A stretch of DNA of 64,000 bases from Niastella sp. OAS944 (GTDB lineage: Bacteria; Bacteroidota; Bacteroidia; Chitinophagales; Chitinophagaceae), in assembly GCA_024809215.1 (NCBI GenBank), contig JANUBW010000002.1, positions 620,001 through 684,000 on the forward strand. Direction: 5' to 3'. The position numbers and the translations under genes were made by a program. Positions 18,657 through 27,646 of this stretch are shown here, one piece after another. The notes beneath the pieces were generated by a model. The model was not told the origin of the DNA. It did not search any database and saw nothing but the letters and a program-made list of their open reading frames with translations. Positions within the stretch are counted from its first letter, which is position 1. Each line of letters begins with the position of its first letter.

Positions 18657-19763
18657 ATGAAACGAATGCTTGCAACGGCACTATTACTGGCTGGTTCAAT
18701 TCATACTTTTGCACAGGATAAGCTGCCCGACTGGGCACTTGGTCCTTTTCTTCGCCCTAACAATGCCAACCCGGTGCTTTCTCCCGATACGAATAGTGTT
18801 TTCACAGATCCCATGAGCAATACCAAAGTTGCATGGGAAGCCAGTGATGTGTTTAACCCGGCAGCAACCATAATGAACAATAAAATTTATGTGCTTTATC
18901 GTGCTGAAGATAATTCGGGTATGGGAATCGGCAAACGCACTTCCCGGCTTGGGATCGCCGAAAGCAAAGATGGAATACATATGAAGCGCAGATCGACACC
19001 CGTGCTTTTTCCAGCCAATGATAACCAGAAAGAATTTGAATGGCCGGGCGGTTGTGAAGATCCCCGCATAGCAGTAACAGAAGATGGCACCTACGTAATG
19101 CTGTATACGCAATGGAACAGAAAAGTGCCAAGACTTTCTGTTGCTACTTCAAAAGACCTCACCAGCTGGACCAAACACGGCCCGGCATTTTACAAGGCTT
19201 ATGAAGGCCGGTTTAAAGATATGGCAAGTAAGTCGGCGTCAATAGTAACCAAGCTGGTAAATGGCCGCCAGGTAATAGCCAAACTAAATGGAAAATACCT
19301 GATGTATTGGGGCGAGCGGTTTATGAACATCGCTACCTCTACCGACCTCATCAACTGGGAACCGATGCTTAATGAAAAAGGCGAGTTGAAAGCCGTTGTA
19401 CGCACAAGACCTAATTATTTCGACAGTGACCTTACTGAATGCGGCCCGCCGGCAATTATAACGCAAAAAGGCATACTGGTTTTATACAATGGTAAAAACA
19501 AACCACGCGAAGGAAGGGATACAGCTTATACCGCCAACACATACGCCGCCGGACAAGTGCTATTTGATTTAAATGACCCATCTAAAGTAATTGCCCGCCT
19601 CGACAAACCATTTTTTGTTCCCACCGCTTCATTTGAAAAAAGCGGCCAATACCCCGCCGGAACTGTATTTGTGGAAGGGCTGGTATACTTTCACAATAAA
19701 TGGTTCCTGTATTATGGTTGTGCCGATAGCAGGGTTGGTGTAGCGGTGAGTGAGGGGAGGTGA
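18657..19763 (+). CDS. Secreted GH130-family glycosidase/phosphorylase
   Basis: 368 residues with a signal peptide (MKRMLATALLLAGSIHTFAQ). It has the five-bladed beta-propeller pattern of GH130: VFNPAATIMNNKIYVLYRAE, the catalytic-acid motif GGCEDPRIAV (D135), ATSKDLTSWTKHGP, and the late FVEGLVYFHNKWFLYYGCAD. GH130 enzymes are beta-mannoside phosphorylases or, in secreted members, beta-1,2-mannosidases. Export points to a hydrolase acting on mannose-containing glycans (inference). No other mannan enzymes are adjacent. A second, cytoplasmic GH130-like protein is at 53813-55273. Confidence 0.88.
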   Translation: MKRMLATALLLAGSIHTFAQDKLPDWALGPFLRPNNANPVLSPDTNSVFTDPMSNTKVAWEASDVFNPAATIMNNKIYVLYRAEDNSGMGIGKRTSRLGIAESKDGIHMKRRSTPVLFPANDNQKEFEWPGGCEDPRIAVTEDGTYVMLYTQWNRKVPRLSVATSKDLTSWTKHGPAFYKAYEGRFKDMASKSASIVTKLVNGRQVIAKLNGKYLMYWGERFMNIATSTDLINWEPMLNEKGELKAVVRTRPNYFDSDLTECGPPAIITQKGILVLYNGKNKPREGRDTAYTANTYAAGQVLFDLNDPSKVIARLDKPFFVPTASFEKSGQYPAGTVFVEGLVYFHNKWFLYYGCADSRVGVAVSEGR

Positions 19764-19854
19764 ACCTATTTTTCTACAGATAAGATTTTCACTTAATTAT
19801 TCCTGTTCGTTCCGAGCCGATCTTGTAGCGTTTTGATTACTAAAATATGGCCGA

Positions 19855-20683
19855 ATGAAACATCGAAAGAGCGACATTTTGTGGAAAGTTATATTGGAGG
19901 AAGTGTTTGCAGACCTCCTGCGGTTCATTTATTCCGATGCCGACCAGGTGTATGACATGGAGCGTGGATTTCGATTCCTCGGTATACCATAGGGACGGCC
20001 TGGAAGAATGGGTATTATTGCATGTTGAGGTTCAGGGGGACACTAATGACAGGGACGCGTTTGCGGAAAGAATGTATACCTACTTTTACCGAATCCGGGA
20101 TAAGCACCACCTTTTGGTTTCCGCGCTGGCTATCTTCACCGGGCATGATGGTAACGATATGCCGGCCCGGTATTCGTATGAATATCGGGGTACGCGGCTT
20201 ACTTATGAGTACCCAACCTTGTGCGTGAGAAAATTCTCTGATGGTGAATTGGACAACAGCTCCAACCCGTTCGCTCAGGTAATCGTCGTTGCGCGGATCA
20301 GGTTGAAAGAGGGCAAAGTATCTGAAGATGAACTATTGAATTTGAAGATACAAGCCGCCAGACGATTGTTTGCCAAGGGCTTCGAGCCAGCCAAGGTAAG
20401 GTCGATCTTTAATTTTTTGAGAAACTACGTCCTCTTTGAAAAACCCGAAACAAACCGTAAATTTGATAACCAAATTAAAGAAACCGATAAAGCTGGTATT
20501 ATGGACACGCTCGAATACGTAAGAATGGAGGGTAAGGAGGAAGGACTTGCCGAGGCACGCCGTAACGCTGTTGTGGCGCTGCTGGCAAACACCGAATTTT
20601 CCATTGAGAAGATCGCCGGCATTTTAGAGGTGTCTATCGCATTCGTTATAAAAGTGAACGACGAATCCAAGGTAAGGAAATAG
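19855..20683 (+). pseudogene. Decayed PD-(D/E)XK (Rpn/PDDEXK_2-type) nuclease gene
   Basis: The natural start is ATG 19855: MKHRKSDILWKVILEEVFAD, then SDADQVYDMERGFRFL, after which the frame hits a TAG. The rest, YHRDGLEEWVLLHVEVQGD onward, lies in another frame (open from 19907 to 20683) and includes MYTYFYRIRDKH, RNYVLFEKPETNRKFD and the usual C-terminal EYVRMEGKEEGLAEARR. Intact relatives have about 25-30 residues between FRFL and the HRDGLEEW motif, carrying part of the nuclease core, so a deletion with frameshift near 19979-19990 is inferred. The family is linked to recombination-promoting nucleases and mobile DNA and is commonly multicopy in Bacteroidota. No terminal repeats were seen. 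Confidence 0.75.
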
Positions 20684-20765
20684 CTTCTATTTCAATTATC
20701 AAATCCTTATCGGCCCTGCCTGAATATTCCAGCAGAGTTATAAGTTTCTCAATTTTCAAATTCTA

Positions 20766-20798
20766 AAAATAGAAAAGCTTGGCCTCGGCTGAGCCAAG
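20766..20798 (-). terminator. Likely terminator of the methyltransferase gene
   Basis: CTTGGC and GCCAAG arms around CTCGGCTGA, followed on the minus strand by CTTTTCTATTTTT. Confidence 0.55.
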
Positions 20799-20827
20799 AC
20801 CAGGCTCTAATAGTATTTCTACCCCAA

Positions 20828-21670
20828 CTATTTCCTAACCGTCACCCGCATAAAGGTAGCCGGTATAGAGGTCTTGTACGGGTCTTTACTCCTATTCTCA
20901 CGGGTAAATAATTCTTCCAGTTCACGTTGCAGGTCTGCAGCCTTTTCATTTTTTTCTGCCGCTTCAAATGCATTCATGGTAGGCCCATAAAAGTTTTTGA
21001 ATCTTTCAACAAACTCAACTGGTGAAAACGGTGCATTGAAAGTATATGTATCTTTTTCAAATGTTATATTCTCAGCAGCAATACCTGCTTTTACAAACCG
21101 CTCTGTTATATTGCTTTCTACTCCCCATAACATGGGACTTAAAAAACCTTCGGGTGGTGGTGGCGTATAAGCAGAGCTGATCTTCAAAATTTGTGCAACA
21201 AGTGTGGGATCGTTTGGGATCCAGTTGCCCATAACAATTCGTCCGCCGGGGCGGGTAACCCGTACCAATTCGCTGGCTACATCAAAAGGTTTGGGGGCAA
21301 ACATAGCGCCGAAGATGCTTACTACCAGGTCAAAACTTCCATCTTCAATTCCTTCCAGGTTAGTGGCATCGCCTTCCCGAACGGTAATATTGGTAAGGCC
21401 TTCCTCCTGTATACGTTTGTTGGCAGCAGCCACCAGGTTGCGCGCAATATCTACACCCTGCACCTTTGCACCCAATCTGGCTTCAGGTAAGGCTGTTGTG
21501 CCATCGCCACAACCAAGGTCGAGTACATTCATACCAGGTGTAATACCGAGTTTACTGACCAATTCAATACCGCTTTCACGCATAGTTTCGGCAATACAGG
21601 TAAAATCGCCTTTCTCCCATAAAGCTTTGTTGGGATTCACAGCAGGCTGAATGGCTGTTGATTCATTCAT
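20828..21670 (-). CDS. Class I SAM-dependent methyltransferase
   Basis: 280 residues, cytoplasmic. Rossmann-type SAM site: motif I VLDLGCGDGTTALPEA near residue 51, acidic loop KVQGVDIARN, motif SFDLVVSIFGAMFAPKPFD near 118 and RVTRPGGRIVMGNWI near 140. The layout matches Methyltransf_25/ubiquinone-menaquinone-like small-molecule methyltransferases; residues specifying a substrate are not recognisable. It is monocistronic, with no obvious pathway partners beside it. Confidence 0.88.
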   Translation of the reverse strand: MNESTAIQPAVNPNKALWEKGDFTCIAETMRESGIELVSKLGITPGMNVLDLGCGDGTTALPEARLGAKVQGVDIARNLVAAANKRIQEEGLTNITVREGDATNLEGIEDGSFDLVVSIFGAMFAPKPFDVASELVRVTRPGGRIVMGNWIPNDPTLVAQILKISSAYTPPPPEGFLSPMLWGVESNITERFVKAGIAAENITFEKDTYTFNAPFSPVEFVERFKNFYGPTMNAFEAAEKNEKAADLQRELEELFTRENRSKDPYKTSIPATFMRVTVRK

Positions 21671-21916
21671 GTTGTTTGTTTTTTGAAGTTAAAAAAGATG
21701 GTCTTTAGGGAGGAGCATTAAGAAGATTAAATAAGGCAGGAAAGGATTAAAGGTACAAAGTTTACCATATAACCAACTTGTGAACTAATACCACTTTAGT
21801 GGTAACTCAAATAGATTATACCCAGATAAGTTAACAACAAAATAAGTAATAAAAAACGCGACAATTCCGTTAAAAGCGATCTTTGCGCTTCTTAAAAACC
21901 TTTAATTGAGCCCCCT

Positions 21917-22417
21917 ATGGATATGCAGCTTATAAAGATCATTAACGGTCCACAGCCTAAAAGCGCCCTTGCGCTTATTATCGAGGATTACGGCAGCCTT
22001 GAAAATCCCGGTCAGCGATGAAGAAAAACATGGACGTATCTCACCTCACGGTTTGTTACAGCATCCTGATGGATACTTATACCTGGCCTGTGAAGGCGGA
22101 CGGATTTGGAAAACACGCGATGGCCGGAAGTTTGACCTGGTAGCAAAAGATGCAAAGCTTGATATTTCAAGTATGGCCTATGCACACGATCAGATCATTT
22201 TAGCCGCTGGTGAGAAAGGTGTATATACGTGTAAACATGGAAAGCTGAAGATATCAGGAATACATTTACAGCTGAGATGGTAACGGGACATGGCAAACAG
22301 GCCGTTTTTATTCGCCCTTCAACAGAAGCAGAAGACGTTATGACTGTGGCATATGCTGTTTACACTGATTCACCAGAAATGCCCTGGGAGGGATTTACAA
22401 TTGACTTCGATAAGTAA
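21917..22417 (+). pseudogene. Decayed upstream copy of the following propeller-like gene
   Basis: Starting at ATG 21917 the sequence reads MDMQLIKIINGPQPKSALAL and GSLENPGQ, closely matching the start of the next gene, then hits TGA. Homology resumes in another frame with ISPHGLLQHPDGYLYLACEG and SSMAYAHDQIILAAGEKGVY, and shifts frame again for KQAVFIRPSTEAEDVMTVAY to a TAA at 22415. Roughly 190 codons of the middle are missing. The frame at 21969-22283 is the largest open piece. A tandem duplication followed by decay of the upstream copy is the simplest reading. Confidence 0.8.
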
Positions 22418-22452
22418 TTCAATCAATATTGCAAACCTTCAATTCTACTCCT

Positions 22453-23439
22453 TTGCACGTTCAGCTTTTAAAGATCATTAACGGCCCGCGCCCCAAAAGT
22501 GCTATTGCGCTGATCATTCAGGATGACGGCAGCCTTGAAAATCCCGGCCAGGTGATACTTGACGATTTTTCAGCAGAAGAATTCAAATCGAACAAAATAT
22601 TTTACAATGGGGATAGTATCTATGACCTATGGGTATCACCCGCTGGCGACATATGGGCCTGTAGCTCCTTTGGCAATGTTTATACAACTGCGGATGTAAA
22701 TTTCCCTGACAACCCCATACGATCAGGCTATAATCTCGATCATGACCGCATTCGCAATAGTGGTTATAACTGGAAAATGTACACGCTCGATGCAGTGCAA
22801 AACGGCGTTAGGATCTGGTCTCCAGACGGGGTAAATATTTTTGTTGGCACATATTCAGGGCACGTGTATTTATGGAATGGTACAACCTGGACGAAACAGG
22901 AAACGCCCACCAGCGAGAAAGAGGGAAAGTATATATATCATTTTGCAGGCACTGCGGTGAACAATGTGTTTGCCATTGGCAATCATGCCACCGAACTTCA
23001 TCACTATAATGGAACGAAGTGGGAACCCACGGCATTCGACAGATTTACACACGGCAGCTTGGCTCCCAGCGGGCTTTTGCAACACCCCGATGGTTTTTGC
23101 TACCTGGCCTGTGAAGGTGGCCGTATTTGGAAAACCAGGGACGGTCAACAGTTTGAACTGGTAGTTCAAGACCCTGAACTAAACATTTCAAGTATGGCTT
23201 ATGCACACGATAAGATAATTATAGCGGCCGGTGAAAAAGGCGTTTTTACCATTCAGGACGAACAACTGGTAAATCTCCGTAATACATTCAACGCTGTACA
23301 GGTATCCGGCAGCGGCAACCAGGCTGTGTTTATTCGTCCGGAAAAAGAATCAGAAGATAAGATCACTGTAGCCTATGCTGTTTATTGCAGTTCTCCTGAA
23401 AAGCCATGGCTGGGATACAGTTTTCATTATGCTAAATAA
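22453..23439 (+). CDS. Propeller-like cytoplasmic protein, function unknown
   Basis: About 328 residues from a TTG start at 22453, chosen because the decayed upstream copy has ATG at the aligned codon (ATG-GAT-ATG-CAG versus TTG-CAC-GTT-CAG); a TTG at 22429 is also possible. No signal peptide. Short repeated units such as DLWVSPAGDIWACSSFGNVY, GTYSGHVYLWNGTTW, NHATELHHYNGTKWEP and LACEGGRIWKTRDG recur at about 40-50 residue spacing, the pattern of a beta propeller. No named family is recognised. It is followed convergently by an unknown gene. Duplication with decay is common among immunity or polymorphic proteins, but nothing here proves such a role. Confidence 0.65.
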   Translation: MHVQLLKIINGPRPKSAIALIIQDDGSLENPGQVILDDFSAEEFKSNKIFYNGDSIYDLWVSPAGDIWACSSFGNVYTTADVNFPDNPIRSGYNLDHDRIRNSGYNWKMYTLDAVQNGVRIWSPDGVNIFVGTYSGHVYLWNGTTWTKQETPTSEKEGKYIYHFAGTAVNNVFAIGNHATELHHYNGTKWEPTAFDRFTHGSLAPSGLLQHPDGFCYLACEGGRIWKTRDGQQFELVVQDPELNISSMAYAHDKIIIAAGEKGVFTIQDEQLVNLRNTFNAVQVSGSGNQAVFIRPEKESEDKITVAYAVYCSSPEKPWLGYSFHYAK

Positions 23440-23451
23440 TGAAATTGAAAT

Positions 23452-23485
23452 AAAAAGGCGCTCCAATGTAACGGGGCGCTTTTTT
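23452..23485. terminator. Bidirectional terminator
   Basis: GCGCTCC and GGGGCGC arms (one G-T pair) flanked by A and T runs, between the convergent genes ending at 23439 and 23484. Confidence 0.7.
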
Positions 23486-24059
23486 ATTTAACCTTTCCAA
23501 CATATTGCGGCCTTACAAAAACAGTACAATCGTTTTTGAAGTCATCAGTCCAATCAATTAAAATGGCAGCGCCATCGGTATCGACCACTTCTTTTACAGT
23601 TTTATAAATATCCATGCCGCCCATTGGATCAACGCCGGCCAAATCAAAAACTATTTTATTAGTCTTGGATAAAGTAGCATACACAGCCAGTTTTCGCCTT
23701 GGATTACCTGGTATAGTGTTTATCTTAATTTTTGGTGTTATAAATTTATACTCATAGATCTTTGTAGCAAGGGGGCTTTCTCTATTCGCGTTCTTCTCAA
23801 GATATCCGCCTACCGTCAGGGGGAACAGGCGGCTCCTGAATCCGGTTAACCTTATATGATCTGCATACGTAAATGAGGATGCAATGTGGACTCCGTCTTG
23901 GGAAGTTTTCCCTATAAAGATGTCTTTCATTTCCATCTTAAGCGGATAAAAATATGGTCCATTCGGAAACTGAATAACAACGATATCTCCGCTTTTTACT
24001 TTGAACGAAGGAATAAGAAAGTCACTTATTATTTGCTTATTGAATTTTATCAGCAGCAT
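23484..24059 (-). CDS. Hypothetical protein with ABC-ATPase-like first strands
   Basis: 191 residues, soluble. The start (LIKFNKQIISDFLIPSFKVK, then SGDIVVIQFPNGPYFYPL) mimics the first strands of ABC ATPases, but the Walker A glycine-lysine motif is absent: PNGPYF replaces the GxxGxGKST loop. The C-terminal part includes NKIVFDLAGVDPMGGMDIYK and AILIDWTDDFKNDC. It could be a degenerate ATPase-like or accessory protein. The two preceding propeller-like copies are convergent with it. Function unknown. Confidence 0.55.
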   Translation of the reverse strand: MLLIKFNKQIISDFLIPSFKVKSGDIVVIQFPNGPYFYPLKMEMKDIFIGKTSQDGVHIASSFTYADHIRLTGFRSRLFPLTVGGYLEKNANRESPLATKIYEYKFITPKIKINTIPGNPRRKLAVYATLSKTNKIVFDLAGVDPMGGMDIYKTVKEVVDTDGAAILIDWTDDFKNDCTVFVRPQYVGKVK

Positions 24060-24213
24060 ACGGTTGCATACAGCCCAAAATAAACTAAAAAAGGAATTGA
24101 GATCAATGCCTTAACCGACATTTAGCATTTCCCTAAGCTATTTTATCAAAATTTGCTTTTTACCTTAGAGTAGTTAGCAAAAACAATAACTTGTAGATAT
24201 AAACTATGTCTGC

Positions 24214-26061
24214 ATGTTACGAATTGCCATTATAACCATTGCTATGTTTACAATATTTACCCAGGCAGTACAGGCGCAATGGCCTGAAGTTCCGGATATA
24301 GATCTGTCGAAATATAAACCGGCCGATTTTACCGATGAGGAGCTGGACATCCCCTTTTACCTTAAACATTTTCATACGTTCGCTAATAGTGTAGTAGAAA
24401 CCGGGCCCGACAAAGGCTTTATCAATATTCATGTATGGCGCGATGTTAAAGATAACAAGCCCTACAACGCCCGTATTATGGAGAATATTCTTTCGCTTGC
24501 CTGGTTCTATTGTACCAACAGACCCTGGAATATTTACTATAACTCTCCTGCCCTGCGGCCACGGCTGGAAGCCGCCCTTTCTTTCTGGTTTCATAGCCAA
24601 AATTCAGATGGTCGTTTTAGTGAGTATGGTCCTAAACAATGGAACCTGCCCGCCACCGCCTTTAGTACAAAATTTATGGGCGAAACGCTGCGCCTGTTAA
24701 AAACCGGCCCGGCCATAGATGCTGAGGTTTTGAAGAACGCGATTGAAGCGGATAGAAAAGCTATCATGGCAGTGCTTACCATGGATGACCTGTATAAACA
24801 TGGAAAAGATTATTCGAACCAGTTCACTAATGTATGGGCGGGCGGTCTTGCCTACTTGTCGCTTTTTCCTGATGCGGAAATAAGCAAGCTGCTGGAAGAA
24901 AAGATAAAACAATCGGCCAACGATTTTCAAAGCCCGGCCGGGTTCTTTTATGAAGCAGGCGGTACCGACTTTGGCTATAATTTCAATACCCATCACAGCA
25001 ACCTGTGGATGGCCTATCATTATAGCCGCAATACGCCGCTTGCGAATAACTTTATTGAAGAAGAGAAAAGATATTACAACTGGATAAGTTATAACGCCGT
25101 GCCAGAAAAAGGCTCCATATACTTTACCATTAACCGCCCCATAGAAATGCGGCAAAAAGCCACCACAACCGTGAGCTATTTTACAGCCAGTCCGCTTGGC
25201 GAAGCAGTACCCGGCATAAGGGCTTTTAACATGAACATCGAAGAAAAGAAAAAGGCCATTGCAGATGCCCGAAAGAACCTGGAGCAGAACTGGCCAAATG
25301 TACAACCACTGGGCAAGGGTGAGTTCAGTTCATTTTCTCCCTATGCATTTCTTCACCGCAAACACTACCAGTGGTACCCATCAGCTCAACAAAAAGAAGC
25401 CGCTATTAAGCAGCTCCCTTATATAAATAGTAACCGGTTCATTCACCAGAAAATGGACAGCCGTAACCCAACGGTGTTTACGTTTGTTCGGCAACCCGGT
25501 TATTATGCCTGTTTTAATTCGGGCCCGCAATTAAAACCACAACAGCGCTATGGCATTGGTCTTTTATGGCATCCTAAAGCCGGCTCCTTCTTACAATCGC
25601 AAACCGATACCGATGAAGCGGCCTGGGGAACCAAACCGCAGGGTGGCAAATTGTATGAAGCCGATACGCTGGATGCCTCGTTTACCATTAATGGAAAAGC
25701 TACTACACCTGTGCCTGGTAGTCATGATCTGCCAACTGGCATTCTCACTGTGAATTATGTTTTGGGAACTGCTGGCAAAAAATCGATCAGCTTTAAGGAG
25801 AAAACAATTGAAGTTACTATTACCCATGCAGGGCCGTTTACAGAATATATTCCGTTGTTATTGGGTCAAACTGATTCAATAGAAATTGTTTCACCCGGAA
25901 AAGCCATATTAAAAAAACAAGATGGCGATATAACCATTTTATTCAACGAAGCGGCTAAAGCAAGTATTAAAAAAATGACCAATAAAGTTGGTAAACAACA
26001 GGTGACTACGTTGGTTATTGAGAGTAATGATAAGCTTACATATTCTTTTAATATGAATTAA
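24214..26061 (+). CDS. Secreted alpha/alpha-toroid protein, lyase-like
   Basis: 615 residues with a signal peptide (LRIAIITIAMFTIFTQAVQA). An N-terminal helical region (about 70-340) contains regularly spaced aromatic helices (ENILSLAWFYCTNRPWNIYY, ALSFWFHSQNSDGRFSEYGP, YNFNTHHSNLWMAYHYSRN). A long beta-rich C-terminal part follows (about 380-615: PTVFTFVRQPGYYACFNSG, YGIGLLWHPKAGSFLQSQ). This order, toroid then beta sandwich, is that of polysaccharide lyases of the PL8 and heparinase classes, and the NTHHSN and YNW segments could be catalytic. I cannot assign a family with certainty. Secretion and neighbouring glycan hydrolases make polysaccharide breakdown plausible. A terminator follows. 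Confidence 0.7.
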   Translation: MLRIAIITIAMFTIFTQAVQAQWPEVPDIDLSKYKPADFTDEELDIPFYLKHFHTFANSVVETGPDKGFINIHVWRDVKDNKPYNARIMENILSLAWFYCTNRPWNIYYNSPALRPRLEAALSFWFHSQNSDGRFSEYGPKQWNLPATAFSTKFMGETLRLLKTGPAIDAEVLKNAIEADRKAIMAVLTMDDLYKHGKDYSNQFTNVWAGGLAYLSLFPDAEISKLLEEKIKQSANDFQSPAGFFYEAGGTDFGYNFNTHHSNLWMAYHYSRNTPLANNFIEEEKRYYNWISYNAVPEKGSIYFTINRPIEMRQKATTTVSYFTASPLGEAVPGIRAFNMNIEEKKKAIADARKNLEQNWPNVQPLGKGEFSSFSPYAFLHRKHYQWYPSAQQKEAAIKQLPYINSNRFIHQKMDSRNPTVFTFVRQPGYYACFNSGPQLKPQQRYGIGLLWHPKAGSFLQSQTDTDEAAWGTKPQGGKLYEADTLDASFTINGKATTPVPGSHDLPTGILTVNYVLGTAGKKSISFKEKTIEVTITHAGPFTEYIPLLLGQTDSIEIVSPGKAILKKQDGDITILFNEAAKASIKKMTNKVGKQQVTTLVIESNDKLTYSFNMN

Positions 26062-26084
26062 GGAAGCGAGATAAACACTATTTC

Positions 26085-26117
26085 AGCCCTCCCATCCGGG
26101 AGGGTTTTCTTTTTTTA
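26085..26117 (+). terminator. Intrinsic terminator
   Basis: CCCTCCC-ATCC-GGGAGGG followed by TTTTCTTTTTTT. Confidence 0.9.
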
Positions 26118-26216
26118 AAAATATCTCCCCCGTTTCCAACCTTTTACAAATACCCTGTAGTTTATATTATCGCAGGTGTGATCACACTGTATTCCTATTT
26201 AAAAAATTAAAGAATA

Positions 26217-27032
26217 ATGAAAAAGATCCTGATTCCGATTTTAGTGTTTGCCAGTATCGTTGGCTACCTTTCGTGCCAAAAAGAACACAGTAGTGATCCT
26301 GCGGTTGCCGCCGAAAAAACCCAGGGCATCAAAAAATTCGAACCCATTGTATTTTCGGTTGATGGGGCGAATGCCCAATGGGCCGTATCTCCCGGTAATG
26401 CAAAGATCACCGCCAATGGCAATACCGCTACCATCCTGTTTGCCAAAGCAGGCTCGTACCAGGTAACGGCCAATACCGGTTACTCAGTTTCCCGAATTAC
26501 GGTGAATGTTTCCGACACTTCATGGTGCACAGATAGTACACGTCACTGTGATACTACTATCACCGATACCTGCCGGTATGGTAATTGTCCGCCCCGGGAT
26601 ACTATTCCTCATGACACCATTCCAAGAAGGGATAGCATTTACTCTTTGCACAATGATCAAATTTTTATTAACCCTGTAAAGATCGACAGTGGTAGTATTT
26701 CTGGTTTGCTGATAAGATCTACGACCCAACTCAGCTATCAGTGCTCTAACAGTCCGCTTTTAACGAATGTGATCGTTGGCGGCAACGATACTACCGGCGT
26801 GTACTATACGTTCAAGTATACGGGGGTGCAGGTGCCTTACCAGTGTAGCACACCGTCGGGCCCGGCCAAATCAACAAAGACACTGTTCCCGGTGCATGAT
26901 GGCACCCATGTGTTTAAAGTGATACTTAACGGCATAACTTATACCGGTTCATTTACAAAAACGGGTGGTCAGTATAGCTTTAACTGGCCTTATACCAGTG
27001 GAGTGATCATTTCTCCGCAAACCATCAATTAA
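26217..27032 (+). CDS. Lipoprotein with Ig/PKD-like region and Cys-rich linker
   Basis: 271 residues. The signal peptide ends in a lipobox (VGYLSC, Cys20), giving a lipoprotein. Residues about 40-100 look like one Ig/PKD-like domain (AQWAVSPGNAKITANGNTAT, SYQVTANTGYSVSRITVNV). A linker (about 100-145) has four regularly placed cysteines and repeated DTIPHDTIP motifs. The C-terminal domain is beta-rich (SYQCSNSPLLTNVIVGGNDT). No named function. It lies 80 bp before the sigma-factor gene on the same strand and may share a transcript with it. Confidence 0.7.
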   Translation: MKKILIPILVFASIVGYLSCQKEHSSDPAVAAEKTQGIKKFEPIVFSVDGANAQWAVSPGNAKITANGNTATILFAKAGSYQVTANTGYSVSRITVNVSDTSWCTDSTRHCDTTITDTCRYGNCPPRDTIPHDTIPRRDSIYSLHNDQIFINPVKIDSGSISGLLIRSTTQLSYQCSNSPLLTNVIVGGNDTTGVYYTFKYTGVQVPYQCSTPSGPAKSTKTLFPVHDGTHVFKVILNGITYTGSFTKTGGQYSFNWPYTSGVIISPQTIN

Positions 27033-27112
27033 GGCTTAATTTAAATGGTACATTTGCACAGGACTGTTTTCAATTGATGTTGTTAACGGTCCTGTGTTCA
27101 AAACAGTAGAAT

Positions 27113-27646
27113 TTGGATAAATTAATAGCGGGCTGCAAAAAGAACGATCCACAAAGCCAGGAGAAACTATACAAACAGTTTTATCCGGCCATGTTTGCAT
27201 TATGCAAATGTTTCTTCACCGACAATCATGATATTATTACCGCCGTAAACAATGGTATGCTAAAAGTTTTCCGCAACATTCATCAATACGATCCTTCCAA
27301 AGGCGATTTCTTTAACTGGGCCTATACAACCGTAAGAAATGCGGCCCTTACCCTTATCAGGGATAAAAAGAACAAACTCACCTTTGAACTCACTGAAAAC
27401 AATAGCGATGCCGCGGTAAATAATCCTTTTAAACAGCTTGAGTGGAAAGATATCTATTATTACCTCGATCAACTACCGGCCAATACCAGGTACGTTTGCA
27501 GTTTGTATTACCTCGAGGGATTTTCTATAAAAGAAATTACCGGTTTGATAGATATGAAGGAAGGGACCGTTAAATGGCATTTGAACGAATGCAGGACCAA
27601 ACTGAAAGTAATTTTTGAACGTAATAACGCCAGGAACATTGGATAA
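27113..27646 (+). CDS. ECF-type RNA polymerase sigma factor
   Basis: 177 residues from a TTG start at 27113 (TTG-GAT-AAA). The sigma-2 region spans about 10-80 (LYKQFYPAMFALCKCFFTDN, the core helix NNGMLKVFRNIHQYDPSKGD, then FFNWAYTTVRNAALTLIRDK). Sigma-4 spans about 115-170 (LPANTRYVCSLYYLEGFSIK, EITGLIDMKEGTVKWHLNEC), a helix-turn-helix. It is a Bacteroidota ECF sigma factor that would direct polymerase to dedicated promoters and be held inactive by the next gene's product. Its stop overlaps the probable start of the anti-sigma gene. Confidence 0.93.
   Translation: MDKLIAGCKKNDPQSQEKLYKQFYPAMFALCKCFFTDNHDIITAVNNGMLKVFRNIHQYDPSKGDFFNWAYTTVRNAALTLIRDKKNKLTFELTENNSDAAVNNPFKQLEWKDIYYYLDQLPANTRYVCSLYYLEGFSIKEITGLIDMKEGTVKWHLNECRTKLKVIFERNNARNIG

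Noticed and set aside
24697-25305. 202-codon minus-strand frame inside the secreted toroid gene
   Set aside because: Antisense shadow; the plus-strand product has a signal peptide and coherent fold pattern.
27371-27385. CTCACCTTTG inside the sigma-factor gene
   Set aside because: It encodes conserved protein sequence and lacks the TATAAC and GTGTGAA blocks at the right distances.
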